Shown piece by piece: positions 57,934-64,000 of a stretch of DNA of 64,000 bases. Origin of the DNA: Acidimicrobiales bacterium (GTDB lineage Bacteria > Actinomycetota > Acidimicrobiia > Acidimicrobiales > MedAcidi-G1); the NCBI GenBank assembly GCA_014239855.1, contig JAAZXY010000004.1:40830-104829 (forward strand). Reading direction: 5' to 3'. The notes below the pieces were generated by a model. The model was not told the DNA's origin, made no database searches, and saw only the letters and a list, made by a program, of their open reading frames with translations. The position numbers were made by a program, and so were the translations under genes. The first letter of the stretch is position 1. Each line of letters opens with the position of its first letter.

Positions 57934-59799
57934 TCAGGCGCTGGCGTGCTTGAGGCGCTTGACGGTCCGGGCCCGGGCGTTGGCGTCCAGCTCGACCTTG
58001 CGGAGGCGGACCACGGCCGGCGTCACCTCGACGCACTCGTCGTCGGCGATGTACTCCAGCGCCTGCTCCAGGGAGAGTCGGCGGGCCGGGGTGAGACGGA
58101 TGGTGTCGTCGGACGACGAGGCCCGCACGTTGGTGAGCTTCTTCTCGCGACAGATGTTGACGTCCATGTCCTCGGCCCGGGGGTTCTCGCCGACGATCAT
58201 CCCGGCGTACACGTCCTCGGTGGGGCCGATGAACATCGAGGCCCGCTCCTGGATTCCGGTGATGGCGTAGGCCGTCGCGCTACCCGTCCGGTCGGCCACC
58301 ACGCTGCCCGTCTGGCGGAGGCGAAGATCGCCCATCCACGGCTCCCAACCCTCGAACACGTGGTGCAGCAGGCCGGTACCCCGGGTCTCGGTCATGAACT
58401 CGGTCCGGAAGCCGATGAGCGCCCGAGCGGCCACCACGTAGTCGAGGCGGACCCAACCCGTGCCGTGGTTCGTCATGTCCTCCATACGGGCCCGGCGTTC
58501 GCCGAGCAGCTGGGTGACGGCGCCCACGTACTCCTCGGGCACGTCGACCGAGAGCCGCTCGGTGGGCTCGTGCAGGGTGTCGTCGATCTCGCGCAGCAGC
58601 ACGGCGGGCTTGCCCACGGTGAGCTCGAAGCCCTCGCGACGCATCGTCTCGACCAGGACGGCCAGCTGCAGCTCGCCGCGACCCTGGACCTCCCACGTGT
58701 CAGGACGCTCGGTGGGCATGACCCGCAGCGACACGTTGCCGACCAGCTCGGCGTCGAGACGGGCCTTGACCTGACGGGCGGTGAGTTTCGTGCCGTCCGA
58801 TCCGGCGACCGGCGAGGTGTTCACCCCGATGGCCATCGACAGGGTGGGCTCGTCGACGGTGATGACGGGCAGCGGGCGGGGGTCTTCGAGATCGGCCAGC
58901 GTCTCGCCGATGGTGACGGCTTCGATGCCCGAGACGTAGACGATCTCGCCCGGCCCGGCCTCTTCGACGTCGACCTGACCCAGCGCGTCGGTCACCGTGA
59001 TGGTGCCCACCTTGGCCGGCTGGATGGTTCCGTCGGTCCGACACCAGGCCACCGGGGCGCCGCGACGCAGGGTTCCGCTGTCGATGCGACACACGGCGAT
59101 GCGACCCAGGTAGGGCGAGGCGTCGAGGTTGGTCACGTGGACCCGAAGCGGGGCCGACTCGTCGAACGACGGCGGCGGGACGTGGTCGAGGACCACGTCG
59201 AAGAACGGGCTGAGGTCGGTACCGGGAACCGACGGATCCAGCGTGGCGGTGCCGGCCCGGGCGTCGGTGTAGACGATCGGAAACTCGATCTGATCCTCGG
59301 TGGCGTCCAGATCAAGGAACAACTCGTAGGTCTCGTCGACCACCTCGTCGAGGCGGGCGTCGGGACGGTCGACCTTGTTGACGACCAGCACGATGGCCAG
59401 GCCGGCTTCCAGTGCCTTACGCAGCACGAAGCGGGTCTGGGGGCGGGGACCCTCGGCGGAGTCGACCAGCAGGATCACGCCGTCCACCATGTTCAGCGCC
59501 CGCTCGACCTCGCCACCGAAGTCGGCGTGGCCGGGAGTGTCGACGATGTTGACCTTGACGCCGTTGCGAACGACGGCTGTGTTCTTGGCCAGGATCGTGA
59601 TGCCCTTCTCACGCTCGAGGTCCATGGAGTCCATGACCCGCTCGGCGACCTCCTCGTTTTCCCGGAAGGCCCCGGACTGACGCAGCAGGGCGTCCACCAG
59701 GGTCGTCTTGCCGTGGTCGACGTGGGCGATGACGGCGACGTTGCGAAGGTCGGGACGGCTGCCCGTGCGCGTCGGATCGGAGGTCTGAGAAGCATTCAC
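57934..59799 (-). CDS. typA: Translational GTPase TypA/BipA
   Basis: [77 protein letters not shown] start 59799. Confidence 0.96.
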   Translation of the reverse strand: MNASQTSDPTRTGSRPDLRNVAVIAHVDHGKTTLVDALLRQSGAFRENEEVAERVMDSMDLEREKGITILAKNTAVVRNGVKVNIVDTPGHADFGGEVERALNMVDGVILLVDSAEGPRPQTRFVLRKALEAGLAIVLVVNKVDRPDARLDEVVDETYELFLDLDATEDQIEFPIVYTDARAGTATLDPSVPGTDLSPFFDVVLDHVPPPSFDESAPLRVHVTNLDASPYLGRIAVCRIDSGTLRRGAPVAWCRTDGTIQPAKVGTITVTDALGQVDVEEAGPGEIVYVSGIEAVTIGETLADLEDPRPLPVITVDEPTLSMAIGVNTSPVAGSDGTKLTARQVKARLDAELVGNVSLRVMPTERPDTWEVQGRGELQLAVLVETMRREGFELTVGKPAVLLREIDDTLHEPTERLSVDVPEEYVGAVTQLLGERRARMEDMTNHGTGWVRLDYVVAARALIGFRTEFMTETRGTGLLHHVFEGWEPWMGDLRLRQTGSVVADRTGSATAYAITGIQERASMFIGPTEDVYAGMIVGENPRAEDMDVNICREKKLTNVRASSSDDTIRLTPARRLSLEQALEYIADDECVEVTPAVVRLRKVELDANARARTVKRLKHASA

Positions 59800-59876
59800 G
59801 TCGAAAAGGCTACGGCCCCCGGACCCTCCGGGGACGGAGGTGTGACCAATGTGCCCCGACCCGGAATCGTTCCGGA

Positions 59877-60563
59877 TCAGCGGTGGCGGCCGGTCTCCAG
59901 ACGCCGACGGGGCGCCTCGCTCCCCCGGCGGGCAATGGCCACACCCAGGTCCTCCACCGCGTCGTCGAGGTCGGGCCACGTCCCGAAGGCCGGCCCGGTG
60001 GTGCCCAACATGGCCAGGCGCTCGGCGGCATCGGCCACCAACAGGGGGTGGGGGGGACGCCCGTCCACCTCGTCGACCGCGGCGCGGGTGGTGGCCGCCC
60101 AGAGAACGAGGTCGGACGCCACCGGGACCTGCACGGCGTGCAAGGGGGTGCTTCCCCGGACACGACGCCCGGTGAAGGTCACCACCATCCGGGGTCGGGT
60201 CCGACGCCAGGATTCGAGGCGGGTGGCCAGCGTCTTGTGGGGCACGCCGAGTCGCTCGGCCAGCTCCCGGACGCCGCCGTCGCCGAGCAGGATGAATCCG
60301 ACGTGTTCGGGTCGGGCCGTGGCCTCGTCGGCCAGGCGGGCCCACAGCGAGCGCTGCTGATGGCTCTTGAGGGGGTCGGTCCGCCGAAGGCCGGGGGCCC
60401 GTGAGAGGCCGGCGGCGATGCCACGCATGATCGACCTGGGCACCAGCGAGTCGGGCGACCGGTCGGCGGCTTCGCGGATCACCTCGAACCGTGTGGCCAG
60501 CGCGCCGAACTCCAGAGGCTCCTGCCCGGGACCCCGGGGATCGTCGTCGACTAGAGCAGCCAC
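59877..60563 (-). CDS. Hypothetical protein, possible DNA-binding segment
   Basis: GTG start 60563; GGVRELAERLGVPHKTLATRLESWRRT resembles an HTH. Confidence 0.55.
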   Translation of the reverse strand: MAALVDDDPRGPGQEPLEFGALATRFEVIREAADRSPDSLVPRSIMRGIAAGLSRAPGLRRTDPLKSHQQRSLWARLADEATARPEHVGFILLGDGGVRELAERLGVPHKTLATRLESWRRTRPRMVVTFTGRRVRGSTPLHAVQVPVASDLVLWAATTRAAVDEVDGRPPHPLLVADAAERLAMLGTTGPAFGTWPDLDDAVEDLGVAIARRGSEAPRRRLETGRHR

Positions 60564-60675
60564 GGCCGAAACGGTAGTCCGGCCGGAGACGGGAGTCGGT
60601 ACGCGACAATGGTCGGGTCGGGTCTCCGCCGTCGGCTCGGGGCCGACGTTCGAAGACCAGGAGGGTGAGGGAGAC

Positions 60676-61095
60676 GTGTCACGGAACTGGCAACGGTCGA
60701 TCCTGATCGGCCTCGGTTTGGCGAACATCGTGTCCGGGTGCTGGGCCGTGTTCGCCCCGTCGAACTGGTACGAGAACTTCCCCGGATGGTCTCCACGGGT
60801 CGTGTCGGCACTACCGCCCTTCAACGCGCACCTCGCGTCGGACACGGGGTCCGGGCTCCTCGCCACCGGACTGCTGGTGCTGATCGCCGGCCTGTACCTC
60901 CGGCGGGACGTCACGGTGGTCGCCACGGTCGGCTACCTGGCCTTCTCCGTTCCCCACGCGGTGTTCCACCTGCGACACCCCGGCGACGGCCTGTCGACCA
61001 CCGAGGAGGTCGTCAACGTCGCCGGACTGTGGCTCGTGGTGGTCCTGGCCGGAGCGGTGCTCGTGACCGAGGTCAGGCGGAAGGCGCCCTCGTGA
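60676..61095 (+). CDS. Hypothetical 4-TM membrane protein
   Basis: MSRNWQRSILIGLGLANIVSGCWAVFAPSNWYENFPGW…; RBS-like gagggtgagg upstream of GTG. Confidence 0.7.
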   Translation: MSRNWQRSILIGLGLANIVSGCWAVFAPSNWYENFPGWSPRVVSALPPFNAHLASDTGSGLLATGLLVLIAGLYLRRDVTVVATVGYLAFSVPHAVFHLRHPGDGLSTTEEVVNVAGLWLVVVLAGAVLVTEVRRKAPS

Positions 61096-61364
61096 GCAGA
61101 ACCGTCCGGCCCACCGACTCCAGCCAACCGAGCTGACGGCGCATCCACGCCTGGGTCGAGAACCCGCAGGTCAACATCGGGATCTACCGAGATGCCCGTC
61201 GGCAAATCGCTGCCGGCCGACTCTCTCAGTCGACGGCTGCTGCTGCCATCAGAACCGTCACGAACACGGCAACTCGTTTCACCAGCCTCTGTCCGTCGCT
61301 CCTCCCTTGGGGAGAGGGAGGGGCGACATCGGAGCCCCCAGGCAGAGACAAGCGAAACGGCGTC

Positions 61365-61403
61365 CTGGCTCGGCGGTCTGGCTCGGCGGTCTGGCTCGAA
61401 TCT
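61365..61403 (-). repeat. 3 x 13-bp tandem repeat abutting the stop codon of the DUF2061 gene
   Basis: ctggctcggcggt / ctggctcggcggt / ctggctcgaatct. Confidence 0.9.
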
Positions 61404-61948
61404 CACGCACTCCCCGGGATGATCCCCCAGCGAATCCGCGCCCAGTAGCGCTCGTGGAAGAAATAGAGCACCAACTTCGTGATGACCTCAAACCCGCCGA
61501 TCGAAATCGCCGTCCCCAGATTTCCGGTGAAGACGAAGCCGAGCACCATGGTGTCCGCGCTCGCCAACACCCGCCATGTCGCCGTCTTGGTAGCCGAACG
61601 CCGCCGACCGTCCCGGTAGTGACCTTCCTCGTCCAGGGTGCGGTTCCATTGCAATCGCGACCAGAGTCGCTCATGCAGGTAGTAGAGCGTCATCTTGGTC
61701 GCCACTTCGGTCAGGGCAATCCAGGCAGCGGTTCTCAATTTGTCGGCGCCGCTCGCCTCCTCGAGGCCGAAGAATGGACCGAGAAAACTGAGGATGACGA
61801 AAGACAGGATCAGGGTGTCGAGCGTTCCCACCACCCGCCAGGAGATCGCCTTGACGATCGAGCGCGCAGGTTGAATCTCCGGCGGGTTCGGAGGATCCAG
61901 CCGCGGGTCTTCAGGACCGAAGATCGGGGTTTCGGGGTGCTCTCTCAT
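61403..61948 (-). CDS. Protein with two DUF2061-like domains
   Basis: KAISWRVVGTLDTLILSFV…LYYLHERLWSRLQW and KTATWRVLASADTMVLGFVFTGN…LYFFHERYWARIRWG. Confidence 0.87.
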   Translation of the reverse strand: MREHPETPIFGPEDPRLDPPNPPEIQPARSIVKAISWRVVGTLDTLILSFVILSFLGPFFGLEEASGADKLRTAAWIALTEVATKMTLYYLHERLWSRLQWNRTLDEEGHYRDGRRRSATKTATWRVLASADTMVLGFVFTGNLGTAISIGGFEVITKLVLYFFHERYWARIRWGIIPGSA

Positions 61949-62101
61949 TGCGGTCTGAGTCTGTCATGCCTTCCCGTAGGGGGGGTAGGGGCGACTTCGA
62001 AGCGCCCACGGATAAAGGCGTACAGGCATCAGGCGGTCGTGGTCGCCCGTCGGCGTGCTTCTCCCGTCCAACTGGCGAGCAGGACACCACCCAAAACCCA
62101 G

Positions 62102-62127
62102 AGATGACCAGCGTTTCCGCTGGTCAT
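62102..62127. terminator. Perfect 11-bp stem/4-nt loop hairpin next to the tRNA-Val 3' end
   Basis: GATGACCAGCG-TTTC-CGCTGGTCATC. Confidence 0.7.
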
Positions 62128-62139
62128 CCGCTCCTGGAT

Positions 62140-62198
62140 CTGGTGGGCCGTGAGGGATTCGAACCCCCGACCCCCTGCGCGTCATGCAGGTGCTCTAG
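62140..62198 (-). tRNA. tRNA-Val (anticodon GAC) 3' portion; matching 5' acceptor strand not found, so probably a fragment/attachment-site remnant
   Basis: Reverse complement …GCTAGAGCACCTGCATGACGCGCAGGGGGTCGGGGGTTCGAATCCCTCACGGCCCACCA: intact anticodon arm, T-arm, 3' acceptor and CCA; upstream GGGAAAACTCAG does not pair with ACGGCCC. Confidence 0.6.
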
Positions 62199-62205
62199 CC
62201 GCTCT

Positions 62206-62228
62206 AGACGTCAGCCCTCGGCTGACGT
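62206..62228. repeat. Perfect 10-bp inverted repeat (GACGTCAGCC-CTC-GGCTGACGTC) where the tRNA D-loop would be
   Basis: Read directly from sequence. Confidence 0.9.
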
Positions 62229-62355
62229 CAGCCAACTGAGTTTTCCCTGATCAAGGCCCCTGTTGGCCGAAACGTCCGGCGGGCACCCATCCGGGTGCCG
62301 GACGGGCGTGAAGGCCGAATGGCTACCAGTTTGGCTACCCGCAGGGATCAGGGAA

Positions 62356-63488
62356 ATGGGTTCTACGAATCGAAGCGAGCGCGGCGCGGGCTCGTTGTTC
62401 TTCGACAAGGGATCGAAGCGTTGGGTGATGATGCCGTCGTTGCCAAAGACCAGCGACGGGAAACGGCGACGGTCAAGGCGTTCGTCCAAAACCAGAGCCG
62501 GCGCGATGGCGTTCCTCACCAATGAAACCACGACAGAACCGGAGTCCGTCAAGGTGACGGTCTCGGATTTGTTGGACGGTTGGCAGAGGTGGGTACACCG
62601 CCGGCCAGCAGCCAACCAGTTGGCTGTGTCCACCGTTGAGTTGTACGAGCTGTGCGTACGCCACCTCAAAGTCGGTCTAGGTACCCGACGCGCAGTCGAC
62701 GTCAGTGTCGACGAGTTGGAGCGGTTCCTGGCCTGCCAGTCGGAGCGACTGTCAGGGCAGCATGTGGTGATGCAGCGCAACGTGCTCGATCAGGCGTACA
62801 GGTGGGCGCAACGCAACCGCCTGCTGACCTGGAACCCCGCTCAGCTGTCCACCTGCCCTGCACAGTTGGACCACAAGCCATGCGTCGCACTGACTGCCTC
62901 ACAGGCCCAACGCCTGTTGGAGACGTCTCGAGGCGACAGGTTGCATGCCTTGTGGGCGGTGATGCTCGGTGTCGGCTTACGCCCAGGCGAGGCCATGGCG
63001 TTGACATGGCCGTGCGTGGATTTGGGTTCGGATCCTGGGGTGCTGCACGTCCGCCACTATCTGCGGCGGGGTACGGATGGGGTGTTTCTGGGTGCGCCGA
63101 AGACGGCGCAGAGCTCTCGTTCGTTGGACATGCCAGCCTTCGTTTCTGATGCCCTGAGGGCACATTCAGAAGGCGTTCAGACGCGCCCTGAGGGCTCGTG
63201 GCGGGACCTGGTGTTCTCTACGGGTGGCGGGGCACCCCGCACGGCCACAGGAATTTGAGAAGGGCCCTGAGAGGCCTCTGCGAGGACGCTGATCTACCTG
63301 TTCTGACCCTGTATGACCTGCGTAGTACGGCGGGGAGCTTGCTGGTCGATGCGGGGGTGCATCTGGAGTGTGTGGCTGACCTGGTGGGGCATTCGAGTGT
63401 GGCGACGACTCGTCGGCATTACGTACCGGCGGTGCGTCCGACAGTGCCTCACGCCGTCGGGTTGGACGCTGTCCTCGGGCCAGGGTGA
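62356..63488 (+). pseudogene. Tyrosine recombinase/phage-type integrase split across two frames (62356-63258 and 63198-63488)
   Basis: Frame 1: SAM-like core-binding region and LGVGLRPGEAMALTW (catalytic Arg). Frame 2: TLYDLRSTAGSLLVDAGVHLECVADLVGHSSVATTRRHYVPA (RxxH-type box and Tyr). Frames overlap near 63198-63258. Confidence 0.8.
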
Positions 63489-63568
63489 GCCCCCACCCCG
63501 AGGGGGGGGTGAGGTACGAACCCCTAGGTGTAGATTCGAACAGGCGGGTCACAGGTCGGTTTCACCGT

Positions 63569-63988
63569 CTAGGGAAGGGCGATGACCACGATTCGCCAAC
63601 CCACCTGTTCGGTCGCCTCCACCGTGACAGAAATGTTGCCAGCACCAAGGGCTGAGGTTTCATAGGTGCTAATCCCACTGCTCTCAGGTCGGTGGTAGAT
63701 GCTTCTTTCACCACTTCCGTCGTCCACCGTGACCTTTATGGGTCCGCGATCGGACGCAATCACTAGGGCGTAGTTGTCGACTGCATCAAAGGGCTCGAGT
63801 TGCGGAGCCCCAGATCCATCGAAAGAGGCCAGCACAGTGCGACCATCGGCTAGAGACTCGGTCGACGGAATCGAGACCTCTATGGCAGCAGGCTCTTCCG
63901 TCGGCATCGATTGTTCTATCTCTGGGCTCCCTTGAAGGAATACATAGGCGCCAACATCGCGGGTGACGAAGTCTTCTCCCTCACACAT
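63569..63988 (-). CDS. Hypothetical protein, possibly continuing beyond the window
   Basis: 139-aa ORF, less GC-rich codon usage than the rest of the window. Confidence 0.5.
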   Translation of the reverse strand: MCEGEDFVTRDVGAYVFLQGSPEIEQSMPTEEPAAIEVSIPSTESLADGRTVLASFDGSGAPQLEPFDAVDNYALVIASDRGPIKVTVDDGSGERSIYHRPESSGISTYETSALGAGNISVTVEATEQVGWRIVVIALP

Positions 63989-64000
63989 GAGTGGGTTGGC

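Noticed and set aside
57880-60360. 826-aa plus-strand ORF
   Set aside because: Antisense to typA; no domain signatures.
60367-60675. N-terminal extension of the ORF ending at 61095
   Set aside because: Hydrophobic protein begins at GTG 60676 behind an RBS-like GAGGGTGAGG; upstream part is antisense to the 59877-60563 gene.

Overview
High-GC, gene-dense chromosomal window, probably from an actinobacterium (class Acidimicrobiia is my guess from gene content; not verified). Most of it is ordinary housekeeping sequence: a tRNA-Ala, Moco synthesis (moaC-moaA-moeA), plsY, uppP, tldE/tldD, dxs, a NfuA-like gene, ferrochelatase, an A-before-B type II topoisomerase pair, parA, mutM, map, a leuB-ilvE-cimA operon, greA, citrate synthase, several acyl-CoA enzymes, ribokinase, nucleoside hydrolase, a fused EtfB-EtfA protein and typA. 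From about 62.1 kb the sequence looks accessory: a tRNA-Val(GAC)-like 3' fragment, a long hairpin, and a tyrosine recombinase split across two frames. The two most interesting signals are: (1) a recurrent pattern in which short locus-specific tandem repeats (11-18 bp units, 2-4 copies) span or abut stop codons, often duplicating the stop codon, in several cases into more than one reading frame; (2) a candidate ribosome-mediated attenuator upstream of leuB-ilvE-cimA, with promoter TTGACC-N19-TACACT, a leaderless-looking leader [14 protein letters not shown], a perfect hairpin and an intrinsic terminator. Functional calls come from reading the translated motifs only; no database search was run.
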